Assembly: GCF_051020985.1 (NCBI RefSeq)
Contig: NC_135000.1
Coordinates: 3,906,001-3,970,000 of the forward strand
Reading direction: 5' to 3'
Length of the DNA stretch: 64,000 nucleotides
From: Nomia melanderi
Taxonomy: Eukaryota; Arthropoda; Insecta; Hymenoptera; Halictidae
Shown piece after piece: positions 25,152-35,706 of this stretch (position 1 is the first letter of the stretch; each line of letters starts with the position of its first letter). Under the pieces are notes generated by a model. It searched no databases and had not been told where the DNA came from. It saw only the letters and a list, made by a program, of their open reading frames with translations. Made by a program: the position numbers and the translations under genes.

Positions 25152-25232
25152 CTCAGAAGCCGCAGCCAAAGCAACACCCGCCAGCACCAACAGCAGCGGC
25201 AGGCAGTGCCTAATGGACCCAAGGTGCTTCAT
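25152..25232 (-). CDS. signal-peptide-encoding first coding exon of an unidentified secreted or membrane protein
   Basis: Twenty-seven codons run from ATG (25232) to a perfect donor GAG|GTAAGT at 25151. The peptide has a short basic N-region (K2, R8, H9), a Leu/Val/Ala hydrophobic core (residues about 11-23) and an Ala-Ala-Ala-Ser end, a textbook signal peptide with a likely cleavage site near the exon end. The upstream frame stays open to about 25328, but no other ATG precedes this one in that frame. The exon ends in phase 0. The rest of the gene must lie toward lower coordinates on the - strand, and no second exon could be assigned in 1-25 kb, so either the first intron is large or the exons were missed. 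The family is unknown; a spurious signal-like ORF in GC-rich DNA is the alternative. Confidence 0.55.
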
Positions 25233-25239
25233 GCTGCCT

Positions 25240-25900
25240 AGGAGTTCCCCCAGCAACGAAGAAGAAGGATCGGAAGAAGAACACTCCTGTCTCCCGGGGG
25301 ATCCTCTCTGAAATCTACGGGATACCACCAGAAAAAAACACTCTCCGGTCAGCGATCAAAGTGACCGCATATCACGGTCGACGGATCTGTCCCTCGGAGG
25401 ACCGGCAACCTCCTTCTCGTCAAGGGCACCGGATGGAAACTGAACCACGAGTCCGCGAAAACCTCGCCGGAGGAATGGACACGGAGAGCCAGTGTCTGCT
25501 AGTCCGTGGAGGAACGGTAACACGAGGGGAGCGCGCGCGCGCGTCGCGGACCACCGTACAAGAGCGTACCGGCGTTCGGTAGCGTCTGAAAGGCCGAGCG
25601 CGCCGGCAAGATAAAACTTTTTCAAAAGCCCCGGTGCTTTCCCCACTCCACGCGAGCCAGCCACGCCGGCAGCGTTCTCTCGCGAGCCACCACCGTCCTT
25701 TTCTCGCGGAACGCTCCCCACCGCATCCCCCTACACCCGCCGACCGTGACGCCACTCGGCGAGCGGGCGCAGCCACGGGAATCCCCCTCCGCCGAGGCTG
25801 CTCCGCGCGAGAGCGATCTCACGGCTTCCCCCGCCCTCCGCCGTTGGTTCCCTACTACGGCCGCTGGAAGACCGTTAAGCCCCGTGCACACGAAGGAACA
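25240..25900 (-). promoter_or_regulatory. CpG-rich putative promoter/5' UTR of the 25.2-kb secreted-protein gene
   Basis: About 650 bp is much richer in G+C and CpG (including a GCGCGCGCGCG run at 25530-25545) than anything around it, and it lies directly upstream of the signal-peptide exon on the - strand. Multiple overlapping frames are open on both strands (73-129 codons), which is typical of GC-rich DNA; none is recognised as protein. A promoter plus 5' UTR is the most economical reading. No TATA or initiator could be fixed. Confidence 0.45.
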
Positions 25901-26057
25901 TGTAGCGATGCATGCGTCGATTTAGGATTACAAAGGGCTGCATCTGTTCAAGCTAGTGATTCTTGGTTAGTGGTGATACGTTTATTGCCAAACTACTGCA
26001 CTACTAAACTAAACTACTACTAAACTACTACTGAAAAACAAGAGCGTTTTACATATC

Positions 26058-26095
26058 ACTGGTACCTAACTCTTGGAGTCTGGAGAACACGAAGA
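26058..26095 (+). repeat. 38-bp exact direct repeat (right copy)
   Basis: Identical to 24433-24470; only the few bases outside the unit differ. It lies upstream of the CpG-rich block relative to the - strand gene. Confidence 0.9.
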
Positions 26096-26872
26096 ATTGG
26101 TTTAAATTTCAGCTTAGGTATTACTTAATCAGCTCCTTTAGTGATTCCGCAAAGAGATATTCGTATCTCTATAGTAATCGCGAAAGAAGAAATCAAAGAA
26201 TAGTACATTTTGATCCACTTTAATTCTAGTGTTAAGAACCTGGTAAATCTGATAACCTTAAACCCAAGATGATCTCTGCTTAGGTAAAATAGATTCAAGA
26301 ACTTTAACCCAGGACCATTTAGGAACTTATAAACAAATTAAATCTAAAGGCCTCAATAATAAGCCTATTCTGACTTGTTTTGTATTGAACACTATCTTGG
26401 ACCTAACTCGAAAATCAAACTTTGGTATCTTTTGGATTTGATAAGTGAAACGTTCACCATCATATTTATGTTTTTGACGTGCTGTTGTGTGTACTATTTC
26501 ATGTCGAAGGATTTGCAACTTTGGAAACAGAGATGGTTCGAGATCCAAGACGAATGTAACGCGAAATAGTTAATTTATTAAAGAATTATGTGGTTTATTG
26601 TTTACGATTGATTGTTTTGATTTTGTTAGAAATCATAGAGACCGAGCACTAACTCCTTTTTGTAAGAAGTGAATGCATGCATCGCAACATGTTTCAATGT
26701 GTGTACGGGGCTTTAGTGTCTCCTTCGAGGCATCTTTCTCGATTTCATCGGACAGCCGATACTCGTCTTTGTTCAGCTATTGGGATGATCGTTCGGGTTG
26801 TCTCTTTCTGCTGGATGAGGGTTATGAGTTTCTTTTTTGGCGGGCTGTCTTTATTCTGCTTGGTCGTGTTGC
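26096..26872. other. AT-rich sequence, nothing recognised
   Basis: Short frames on both strands (26327-26569) have no recognisable features. Confidence 0.3.
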
Positions 26873-26875
26873 TTC

Positions 26876-26938
26876 GAAAAGAGAGAAAGAGAGAGAAAGA
26901 GAGAGAAAGAGAGAGAAAGAGAGAGAAAGAAAGAGGAT
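26876..26938 (+). repeat. (GAGAAA)n / GA-rich microsatellite
   Basis: 'gagagaaaga' repeats give a pure purine strand. The K/E/R-rich frames running through it are artefacts. Confidence 0.9.
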
Positions 26939-27089
26939 AGAGGCTTGTACGAGAGATTTCGCGAGTATGCTTCGTCACCGCTCGAAACCGGACCCTGGGT
27001 CTTACTTGGTGTCCCTGTGGGGTCAAAGTCGTCTGGCACTAAAGCTGAGGACCGAAAGTGATTATTAGTAGGGACCTTTTTCCAACTCA

Positions 27090-27314
27090 TTAACACTACA
27101 ACTACCGACCATTTAATACGATTCATATGTAATCCCTATAAAAATTGTAACGATAGATTATTTCCAGTTTCTTCGGACATTCATTGTAATATTTAAATGA
27201 AACTATGTATTTTCAAAATCATTTCAAATATTCGATTCTTTTTAAATGTCAATAATTGTGAAATAAAAAATCTGAAACCAGTCGTTTTGTCTGATACGGT
27301 GGTTCTAGTGTTAA
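27090..27314. mobile_element. TTAA-flanked MITE, family D (copy 2)
   Basis: This 225-bp element is bounded by TTAA on both sides. It begins TTAACACTACAACTACC and ends GGTTCTAGTGTTAA. It aligns throughout with 3246-3470 and with the interrupted host at 57231-57997. Confidence 0.85.
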
Positions 27315-27369
27315 ATTTGTAATGGACGAATGGTTACTGTCATTCGTTATCATTCCATAATAATTGCTG

Positions 27370-27775
27370 AAGGAGGCATGTTTTCATTAAATACAAAGTA
27401 TTTATTTAATCATTAATCGTATTAAGAGTATTTATTTAACTCTTAATTAATATTTGCTGACTTAACAATAAGTCTTTTTTCATTTTAATACTCTTATACA
27501 ATATATTTTCCTTGCCGTCAATACAAAGTTTCAATACATAGTATTTATTTAATCATTAATCGTTATTTATTTAACTCTTAATTAATATTTACTAATTTAG
27601 CAATAAGTCTTTTTTCATTTTAATACCCTTATAAATATATTTTCTTACGTCAATACAAAGTTTGAATACAAAACATTTATTTAACACTTAATTAATATTT
27701 ACTAACTTAGCAATAAGATTTTTTTCATTCTAATCCTCTTATATTTTCCTTGCCGTCAATACAAAGTTTGACATT
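27370..27775. repeat. tandem repeat, three copies of ~110-136 bp
   Basis: 'aataagtcttttttcatttt' occurs at about 27472, 27608 and (variant) 27716. Each unit also has 'ccgtcaatacaaagttt' and 'acttaattaatatttactaa'. Later copies carry small deletions. Confidence 0.8.
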
Positions 27776-28634
27776 TCACACGTTGCTAACAAAAATAAAT
27801 ATAACACCCTCCAGCAAACAAGCTCGTGAGCCACTGTATACGACACTGGTAGCAAACGTGTTAATGGAGAAAGGATAACCTTCATTCCCCAAGAATAAAA
27901 TGGCTGCACTCCTACTTAATAATATTTTGGGGATGTTTCTCTATACTAGTTTTTACCTATTATCTTTATTTAATAATTAAACTATTAACGTGCTTAATCC
28001 GTGTTTCAGCCCAAAAAAAGACAGAATCTCCTAAATCTCCAAGTATTTACCAAGAGCATACACAATATTGGCAAATCATTGAGTTAGCATCATTCACCAA
28101 GGAACCCCAAGGATCATCAGAATGGAGGAATATTTGATAGTCAAAGAGTCTTGGAATCAACATCCTTGAAACCGTCGTAAAATTATAGAATCCGAGAGGT
28201 TAGGTCACGACATCCATAGAGGATTATTTGAACGTTCTATTCTAGCTCGCATCACTTTCCAGACTCGAAATAATGCATTGATGAATGGAGTTTAAATAAT
28301 CATCGGTCTTCAGGCCCTCTGGCCCCTCACTGAACCCTATAAATCATTTGCCAGTAAAAGTGGAACAGGAGAAACCACATGGCACCTTGATAGAAAATCT
28401 GCTTTAAACGCTATACATCTCCTGTCTTTCGCGTATACGGTACAGAAATACTTGGAATATGGACTTTGATGTTCGACGGTTTCCGGGAATCCCCTGGCAC
28501 ATCTCAAAGCTCATCGATCGTTTAATCCTTCCCGAAAGTTTCAGGAAAATTCATTGCAATATTGACAGCCGAGGAATGGTCGTCCAGAGAACGAGGATGA
28601 AAAAAAATGTATGTATATGTTACAGACAATGCGT
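27776..28634. other. AT-rich intergenic sequence
   Basis: No gene is recognised. A short stretch ending 'caaacgtgttaa' near 27855 resembles family G/H termini and may be a relic. Confidence 0.3.
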
Positions 28635-28741
28635 TTAACACTAAAACTACCAGAGGTCAAATGACCCAACAGATGCACTCTTGCTGAGTTTCTATAGCGA
28701 AATTCTGAAAAATCAATTGTGCTCGGTAGTTTTAGTGTTAA
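28635..28741. mobile_element. TTAA-flanked short MITE, family E
   Basis: A 107-bp palindromic element: TTAACACTAAAACTACC at the left and GGTAGTTTTAGTGTTAA at the right, 17-bp perfect inverted ends. The right half matches 22970-23046. It is non-coding. Confidence 0.85.
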
Positions 28742-28742
28742 C

Positions 28743-28857
28743 GTGGGCATTTTGTAAAATAACCGGGCATTGTGTAGAGTGCCCCATTTTTTGGGCAATG
28801 TATATAATTGACAGGTATTTCACAAATGGCCCGGACATTTTATATAATGCCCACGGT
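28743..28857. mobile_element. ~115-bp inverted-repeat element abutting family E
   Basis: It begins GTGGGCATTTTGTAAAAT and ends ATTTTATATAATGCCCAC, imperfect inverted repeats of about 18 bp, with GGGCA/TGCCC motifs repeated inside. It directly follows the TTAA at 28738-28741. Confidence 0.6.
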
Positions 28858-28946
28858 TCGATCTTGGTTACGTCTTAGAGTGCAGGTCTATCGGTGAGCT
28901 CTGTAATTTTGTTATTACCGCGAAACAAAATTCGGCCCATAGAGGG

Positions 28947-29135
28947 TTAACTTAAACTTTTATATGCCCAGGCGTAAAAGTTTAACTTGAAGGTTACGAA
29001 ATATATTTGTTTCATGAAATTATTGAAACCATTGAATACATTGTTAATTCGTCTTCATATGTGGATATTTATTAATTTTGTACTGCATAGGTTTTGTTAT
29101 AATCATGATCAAAAATTCGGCCCGTAGAGGGTTAA
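28947..29135. mobile_element. partial family C TTAA element (inverted)
   Basis: The right end 'ttcggcccgtagagggttaa' and the interior 'gcataggttttgttataatc' match the reverse complement of 57665-57974. A second such end ('ttcggcccatagagggttaa') sits at 28931-28950, so two element ends are juxtaposed. Confidence 0.65.
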
Positions 29136-29242
29136 ACACATTGTCCGTAACATATATATTCCCAGAGTTTCGTCTGCACGCGTGCTTCGGCGACGGTGGT
29201 TCCCCTCCTTCGTCTCATCCAACCTTTACGGCAGGCTGGAGG

Positions 29243-29265
29243 ATCTGTTGCGCTCAGCAACAGAT
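29243..29265. other. perfect 9-bp-arm hairpin
   Basis: ATCTGTTGC-GCTCA-GCAACAGAT lies within a small GC-richer patch (29160-29280). Function unknown. Confidence 0.4.
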
Positions 29266-29393
29266 GCGAGGGTGATCTTTTTTAAACGAGTCAATTGCGC
29301 CGTTTCTGCTAGTTAGAAATGCATCCGGCTTCAAGGGACACCATGGAAGATGGAGGACGAGTTATTATTTCGACGAAGGTACAAGAATCTAGT

Positions 29394-29744
29394 TTAACCC
29401 TCTATGATCCGAATTTATGTTAATATGTAATCATTAATATAAACATTATAATATATATATATTATCATTAATATTAATATAAATAACATATTAACATATG
29501 TTAATATCCACATATTAATATGAGTCAACAATGCATTCAATAGTTCCAATAATTTCATCAAACGACTATATTTTGTAACTTTCAAGTTACAATGACGTGA
29601 AACTTTCACGCCTGGGCGTATAAAAGTTTAAGTTGACTGATTACTTAATTTTATTCACCACCTTGAATGCAAAATGAAATAATTCAATAAGATGCCACAT
29701 ACTGATATGTGACTTCAAAGTTACACGAGTCTATAGAGAGTTAA
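29394..29744. mobile_element. TTAA-flanked MITE, family C
   Basis: This 351-bp element is bounded by TTAA. The left end TTAACCCTCTATGATCCGAA and right part 'cacgcctgggcgtataaaag' through 'tatagagagTTAA' align with 57665-57974. It is longer because of an internal AT-rich expansion (29420-29520). Confidence 0.75.
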
Positions 29745-30489
29745 TTTCAATCTTTTCTTAATATCTTTAAGTCCGAAGGGGATATTTTCATTTCGACAAT
29801 GTAGGTAAATTGTGTTACCGTGAAAGAAAAACGAATTTATATTAGTCTAGAGCGTTAATACATTCCGTCAATAATATATTATACCCTTTTTATTCCAGCA
29901 TCGCGGTTTTCCTTAACGCTCACCGCCTGTCTGTTTTTTGAAGTGAGCTATTGATATCTGTGTCAGAAGAGGAATAATGAAGCGTAAAGGATTTATGAAA
30001 CCGGAGTATACGGTGCAAATAGAAGCGAAATGTATTACCTCACATGTTAAGTGCAGTATAAGCTTCCTGATTCTGTTACGTCGAAAATCCGCGGTACGTT
30101 GAGAGGAAACTCGCGAATATTAGTATAAAGATAGCTGAGACGTTTAATGAAACTTCCAATTTCCTGATTTCGAAATTCCTTCGAGTTATCCTGTTCATCA
30201 TTACTTCTCCTTACTCCAAATTATCGTACGCCTTCGATATCGCAGAAATTAACTTGATAAATAAAAAAAAATTATTATAAACATTACTTGTTGAATATGA
30301 AACCCTCAACCCTTAAAAAACTAGGGAAACGTCCTGTACAATTCTATACGAATCATGAAATTTTCTACAACAGCCGCATCGCATATTTGCAAAAATTCGG
30401 TTAAAAAAGGAAACTCAGATGCAAAACTATCAGTCAATAGTAAATAGTTCTAAAAGTTGTAAAAACGAAACAGATGAACCACAAAATCA
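29745..30489. other. AT-rich intergenic sequence
   Basis: Nothing recognised on either strand. Confidence 0.3.
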
Positions 30490-30768
30490 ATTTTTCAAGC
30501 AATTGGTTCAGACCTTCGTTTATATTGACCAAAATGGATCACTGTTACTGTAGAGAGTGCGAAATCACTAAGGAATACTTTGGTTCAACAAAGAAGATCC
30601 AAAACAATTATTTTATGAAATAATTGCCATTTTCAATTGATTCAGACCTTCAATTATACTGACAAAAATGAGTCACTGCTATGGTAGAGTGTGCGAAATC
30701 ACTGAGAAATATTTTGATACAGCGAATAAGATCCAAAACGATTATCTTACGAAATAATTGCCATTTTT
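30490..30768 (+). repeat. ~134-bp tandem duplication
   Basis: 'ttcagaccttc' through 'tgaaataattgccatttt' occurs twice, starting at about 30507 and 30641. Copies are roughly 85-90% similar by eye. Confidence 0.8.
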
Positions 30769-31369
30769 TATAGTGACCGAGCAGAAAAGGTCCGTGTTTC
30801 AATTAAATAGAAACATTGTGATAGGTTGAAGGGAAGAGACAGCGCACGAGTCGATCATTCGCAAATACGCGAAAATGTGAAGAGAATTTTCGCCCGTGGG
30901 ATCCACGTCGCGAATATAAACGAACCTCGCCAACCGCGGAAAAATGTCCAAATAAATTTCCTGAATACAAAGTAAACCGTTCAACGATTTATGGTCAGAC
31001 AGCTGGATTCCTCGATCGCCGCGTGTGCCCTTCGGCAGTTTTTAGACGCCGCTCGAATACTTCTTTTTATATTTCTTTTTTTTTCTTGTCTGTTTTCTCT
31101 TTTTCTTCAATTTCATCGGAACAGACCGTCTATTTTCAGTGCATTAGTTACACAGTTCCTTCCGTCCCTCTTTTTCGCCGACTGAAATTGGTTCCTCGCG
31201 TTTTCAGCTATCAGCCCGATCGTACTTTCATTTCTCGAACATTATTACTGTCGGTTTTTGTGCAAAATGAAATTTTGAGAAATGAACCGTTTGCTTTGAA
31301 AGTGGTTGAATTTTAGTAAAAAGAAAGACAAAAGTGTTAAAGATAAATGGATAACGTAGAAAAAGAATT

Positions 31370-31740
31370 GTTGTAGGCATTAAGTTCGTTTCTTTTGAAG
31401 AACGGACTTAAGTCACTTTCGAAATAAACGATTTCTGAGCAATTGAAAATTGAACATTTGAAAGGTTGAAAAAATTGTTAAAAATTAATAGATTATATAG
31501 AATTGGAATTTTTATAAGCATTAAGTTGATTTTTTTGGAAAATGGAGTTAAGCCACTTTCAAATTAAGCAATTTATGAGCAGTTTATTTTGAAAGTGGTT
31601 TAGATCCACTAAGAAGAAAGAAAATACTGTTGAAAATAAATAGATAATATAGAATTGGAATTTTTATGAGCATTAAGTTGATTTTTTTAGAATTTCAGAT
31701 TTTTTAGATAAAAAATTCATTCAATACTGAAAAAATTACA
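31370..31740 (+). repeat. ~145-150-bp degenerate tandem repeat, about 2.5 copies
   Basis: 'gcattaagttgattttttt' recurs at about 31375 (diverged), 31518 and 31669, with 'gaaagtggttta' variants between. Confidence 0.65.
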
Positions 31741-32128
31741 TAGAATTGTAACTATTATAACAATTAACTTGATTTTAACAAGGTGTTACAGAGTACAGGG
31801 TTAACAAACAGTTAGATTTCTTTGGTTATTGCAAAAGTTTATAAAAATTTGGTTAGTCTAATCTATTCTATAATAACGTGTCACACTCGTCGTGAAGATT
31901 TCAAATAGAATTTAACAAATATAAATATTATTCAATTTCTTTGAATTTAAACTATGTATTATTTCTCTGTTATCAATGATTATACTTCAGAACAAACGTT
32001 GACATAAAATATGAATTTTACAGAATTTTTCTTTTATCAACAATAAATAATACATAATCTGATTTTAAACAAACTACAATCAGTAAAGAAATCTAATTAT
32101 TCGTTAACTCTTTGCAGACGAAGATTCT
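31741..32128. other. AT-rich sequence with old TTAA-element relic
   Basis: 'gtgtcacactcgtcgtgaag' near 31880 is shared with 7280 and 37010, suggesting a common decayed element. Exact ends cannot be fixed. Confidence 0.35.
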
Positions 32129-32326
32129 TTAACCCTCTGCACTCGAGAATACTTTTCTCAAGGAATATTTATTATTTTCCATAAATAAAGTGACAGAACT
32201 GCTTCATTTCGATGTTTCATGTGTTGATACATTATAGAAAATTTAATATTGAATTTGAAATTTTATCACTTTTTCGGATCAAATCAAATGTCGATTGAAA
32301 GGCGCCTCTCGAGTGCAAAGGGTTAA
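32129..32326. mobile_element. TTAA-flanked MITE, family A (copy 1)
   Basis: 198 bp: TTAACCCTCTGCACTCGAGA ... TCTCGAGTGCAAAGGGTTAA, with 19-20-bp nearly perfect inverted ends bounded by TTAA. CCC-starting termini after TTAA are typical of piggyBac-type elements. Non-coding. Confidence 0.9.
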
Positions 32327-32626
32327 AGTATGCAAAACCTTCTGCAGATTCTGCCTAATCGCACATCGAATGCCTAAATAATATAGAATGTTGATCCACA
32401 ATGTTAATCCAACATGTAAAATGTAGGAACAACAGATTTACGTTTACATTTGAAAGAATATCTCAATATGTCAGAAGGCTTAAAGACAAACCGTTTGCAT
32501 ACAATAATCGATGCATGACGCAACGATGAAAAAAAACACTGTGGCGCCAACGCTTGAATCGAACCGTTTCAACATAGAATAAGTAATCGATGTACTGTTT
32601 TTTTGCTGTTTGAGTAGTTAAATCAC

Positions 32627-32783
32627 TTAACTGCCACGAAGAACATGAGCGTTTTATGTTTCACTTATTCTTTCTGTAGCAAAGTTGTAAAGCAAGAATG
32701 ATTAATTCTTTGATATGAAAATCCTTATATTGCCCTATTATCTAGTTATTTGTCGTGGACCGTCGTGGCAGTGAACGTGTTAG
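32627..32783. mobile_element. TTAA-type MITE, family H (copy 1)
   Basis: It begins TTAACTGCCACGAAGAAC and ends 'cgtcgtggcagtgaacgtgtta'. The inverted TGCCACGA/TCGTGGCA core is clear; length is about 157 bp. The right border is TTAG, so slightly decayed. Confidence 0.6.
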
Positions 32784-33179
32784 AAGAGAAACGTAATTTT
32801 CATATCAATTTGATAGATCTACAGAGGTGATTTATTTGTTACTGGAATATTCCAAGCGGCGTATCCCCTTTAAACGCAAAGTTTTACATGAAAAAACCGC
32901 TGAATAAAAGAACTGGAACTCGGGCGTGGATCCTCGAGTACGTACACCGCAAACGAAAAAGTTCTACCAGCGCAACACTTTATCGGCAGCACAATAGATA
33001 TTTAGACAACCGAGCAAATGTTTGCATCTGCCTCGCTCGCGGTTTTCTAACTAGCAGATCACACGCGATATTGTTCTCGGAACTTCCGGTTCGCTATCGA
33101 CAAAATAAAGGGGGTAGACCAGTTGGTAATTCAGAAAGATTGAATTCTTTCTTAATGTTAAGTATATAATTCAATACTT
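32784..33179. other. unassigned sequence with GC-richer patch
   Basis: 32880-33130 is somewhat GC-richer and open for 93 codons on the + strand, but its basic composition resembles no known family. It is not called as a gene. Confidence 0.3.
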
Positions 33180-33545
33180 GCATATGATGATAATAATTAT
33201 TATATATTTTATAATAATATAATGATATAATAATATAATGATATAATAATATAATGATATAATAATATAATGATATAATAATATAATAATATAATAATAT
33301 AATGATATAATAATATAATAATATAATAATATAATAATATAATAATATAATAATATAGTAATATAGTAATATAATAATGTAGTAATATGGTAATATAGTA
33401 ATACAGTAATATAATAATATAGTAACATAATAGTATAGTAATATAGTAATATAGTAATATAATAATATAATAATATAATAACATAATAATATAATAATAA
33501 TTATTATATATTATATTCTAATAATAATTATATATTATATAAGTA
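33180..33545. repeat. (ATAATAATATAATG)n AT satellite
   Basis: About 360 bp of 'ataatataatgatataata' variants, flanked by 'ataataattatta' palindromic ends. The Y/I/L-rich - strand frames through it are artefacts. Confidence 0.9.
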
Positions 33546-34354
33546 TATAATAATTGAATGCAGAATATATTTTTAGAAGTATCAGTTAACATTTAGCACT
33601 TCCTTTTCCTTAGATTTTTATCCATATTTTATAAGGATTCAGAGCCAACTTGATATCTTCCTAATTTTCTCTTGGAAGAACTGTCTGTAACAGCGAAATT
33701 ATTAATTCAACACTCGTTGATGCATACAATGGAAGAAATCTCGGCTGAAATGGAGCAGTAATTAATTATTAATAGCATAATTGACTAAACTTAGAAATGT
33801 GTCGGTTTACCACATTTCAATCGATTGCCTATAAATTGAATACATGTTGTTAACAATTCTTCACTTTAATAAAGTCCATCATTGAAATCCGACATAACCT
33901 CACACAATTCATTTAATATAAATTATCATCTTATAATAATAATTATAATAATTAAATTATCATCTTATAATTATAATATCATTCATCATGACTGGACATT
34001 TTATAGATTTACCGAAACTTGTTATTATCCATGTTACGAACACAACGCATAAAACAAGTGTACAAACATAAAAAATATCCAATGACTGAAAGAAAGTAAT
34101 CACAGGCTCGTATTGTACGTTACAAAGTATTTAATAACATAACTCTGCCATTTATAAAAAAATATTCCAAAAACAAACACAGAATAACGCTTCGTAGAGC
34201 GAAATCATTTAAAATTAATAATGGTTGCAGTTCTGCAGAGATAAACTGACGCTGGTGTGACAGCGGCTGTCGGCGTCATATCATATAAAATAAAAAATTG
34301 TCAATAGTTTCGATCAATATTTTTTTTATTTATTACGTTTTGAGACATGATTAT
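33546..34354. other. AT-rich intergenic sequence
   Basis: Nothing recognised. Confidence 0.3.
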
Positions 34355-34605
34355 TTAACCAGTTAAGCGTGGCATTTAGTTTGAAAAATCTCTCATTGTG
34401 CGCGCAGTAAAATCAAATAATGAAATGTGTACTCGTTAAATGCAGGTCGAATGCACTTGAAATATATCCTAACGTAAAACTAAAGCGAAGCGAAGGAGAA
34501 TTACATGTTTGTCTGAAAAAATAAATAATCCATCGTTTTAAAAATTAGCAGCGGTAAGAGTTTTAAGATGACGTGTATACTCGTCAAACAGAGTTAACTG
34601 GTTAA
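34355..34605. mobile_element. TTAA-flanked MITE, family B (copy 2)
   Basis: This 251-bp element is bounded by TTAA on both sides: TTAACCAGTTAAGCGTGG ... ACAGAGTTAACTGGTTAA. It has the same length and orientation as 56526-56776 and is inverted relative to 14404-14654. Confidence 0.9.
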
Positions 34606-34805
34606 CTAATTACATGCTATGCCCGTTTATACAGTGTACGTTTTGTAAAACATTAAGTTACACGGTTATATTACACTAAAACTAAGAGTCTACGGCGGAT
34701 TGCAGTTTTCGAATTGCACATATTTATACTTACTTCACCTTATATCTATCTTATTCTAACCTACCAGCAAGAGTTTTAGTATTACCCTTAACTAAACTAC
34801 CTATA

Positions 34806-35150
34806 CAGTCAAACCTGTTTTTGTGCGGTAGATAGGGACCGCATAAAAGAAACCGCACAAAAGGAATGTTCAGAAATTTACGAAATAGTGGGAAAGTGCT
34901 TTCGAACGAAATAAATAATTAAATTACACACGGAATCATTTAAAAAGAATTTAAATTCTCATACATGGAGAAATTTTCACAATGCGTATAATTCACTGCT
35001 ACTCGTAGTCGAAAACGCGCATCTTCTTTTGATGAACTGGTTCAAAGTCGCTTTCATGATTTGAACACCGTTGGAATTCATATACCGCAAAAAAAAATTG
35101 CACAAAAAAAAATCGCGCAGGAAAGGATCGCACAAAAACAGGTTTGACTG
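34806..35150. mobile_element. TA-flanked MITE, pogo/Tigger-like termini
   Basis: This 345-bp element lies between TA dinucleotides (34804-34805, 35151-35152). It begins CAGTCAAACCTGTTTTTGTG and ends in the exact complement, a perfect 22-bp inverted repeat; subterminal 'accgcac' motifs repeat inside. CAGT-starting ends with a TA target are characteristic of the Tc1/mariner/pogo group. No transposase frame. Confidence 0.8.
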
Positions 35151-35188
35151 TACTCAGTCTTTGATAAATTTTTGTTGTTGACAGTACC

Positions 35189-35201
35189 GCCATCTAGCGG
35201 T
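35189..35201 (-). promoter_or_regulatory. CTCF-like TAGATGGC motif (site 1)
   Basis: ACCGCTAGATGGC on the - strand. It is one of five similar sites in 1.7 kb; see 35387, 36483, 36684 and 36911. Confidence 0.3.
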
Positions 35202-35386
35202 TGGAAATTTTCGAGGCTTTTCCCTATCCCCGTAATGCGTAAGACGAGGACAGAGCTAGTGTGCGACAAGGACGAAGATGGTGTACCCGGTGCCACCTAC
35301 TTCGAAAAAGCATTTCATCGGTCCCTGGTACCTACTCGTGAAGCATGACGGGGAAAGAGGTATCCGACAAGGACAGACTACGTGCG

Positions 35387-35399
35387 GCCATCTAGCGGT
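35387..35399 (-). promoter_or_regulatory. CTCF-like TAGATGGC motif (site 2)
   Basis: ACCGCTAGATGGC on the - strand, identical to site 1 across 13 bases but in different flanking sequence. Confidence 0.3.
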
Positions 35400-35464
35400 T
35401 CCATGAGAAACTAAGACGCACGGTATTAAAGAAACAAAAAGGTAAAACGGTAGGTAAGGAGGTA

Positions 35465-35706
35465 TTAACCCTTTGCACTGGAAAGTTTTTCACTAGAAAT
35501 ATTCAATATTCTCCGATGAGATACAGACGGTGTTGTTTGAAATTAATTAATGAGGAAACATATAAATTAAGAAGGACAGTTATTTTATTTCAATATTCCA
35601 CATATTGATGCAACACACAAAGCTGAATATTACATATAAGACTTTATAATTTTGCAAATCAAATCAAGTGGTGACTGAGAGTCATCTCTCGGGTGCAAAG
35701 GGTTAA
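35465..35706. mobile_element. TTAA-flanked MITE, family A (copy 2)
   Basis: 242 bp: TTAACCCTTTGCACTGGAAA ... CTCGGGTGCAAAGGGTTAA. The interior ('atattcaatattctccgatg', 'atattgatgcaacacac') matches 44759-45006 and, in inverse, 38148-38392. Confidence 0.9.

Noticed and set aside
25361..26023. Multiple 70-130-codon frames on both strands in the CpG-rich block
   Set aside because: Simultaneous open frames on both strands are expected from high GC; no domain or consistent splice context. Treated as promoter/5' UTR.
26673..27126. Several frames of 74-131 codons with K/E/R or S/L/F runs
   Set aside because: They arise from the GA microsatellite at 26876-26938; all three frames on both strands are open there.
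33171..33484. Long Tyr/Ile/Leu-rich - strand frames
   Set aside because: They are translations of the (ATAATAATATAATG)n tract and have no protein-like composition.
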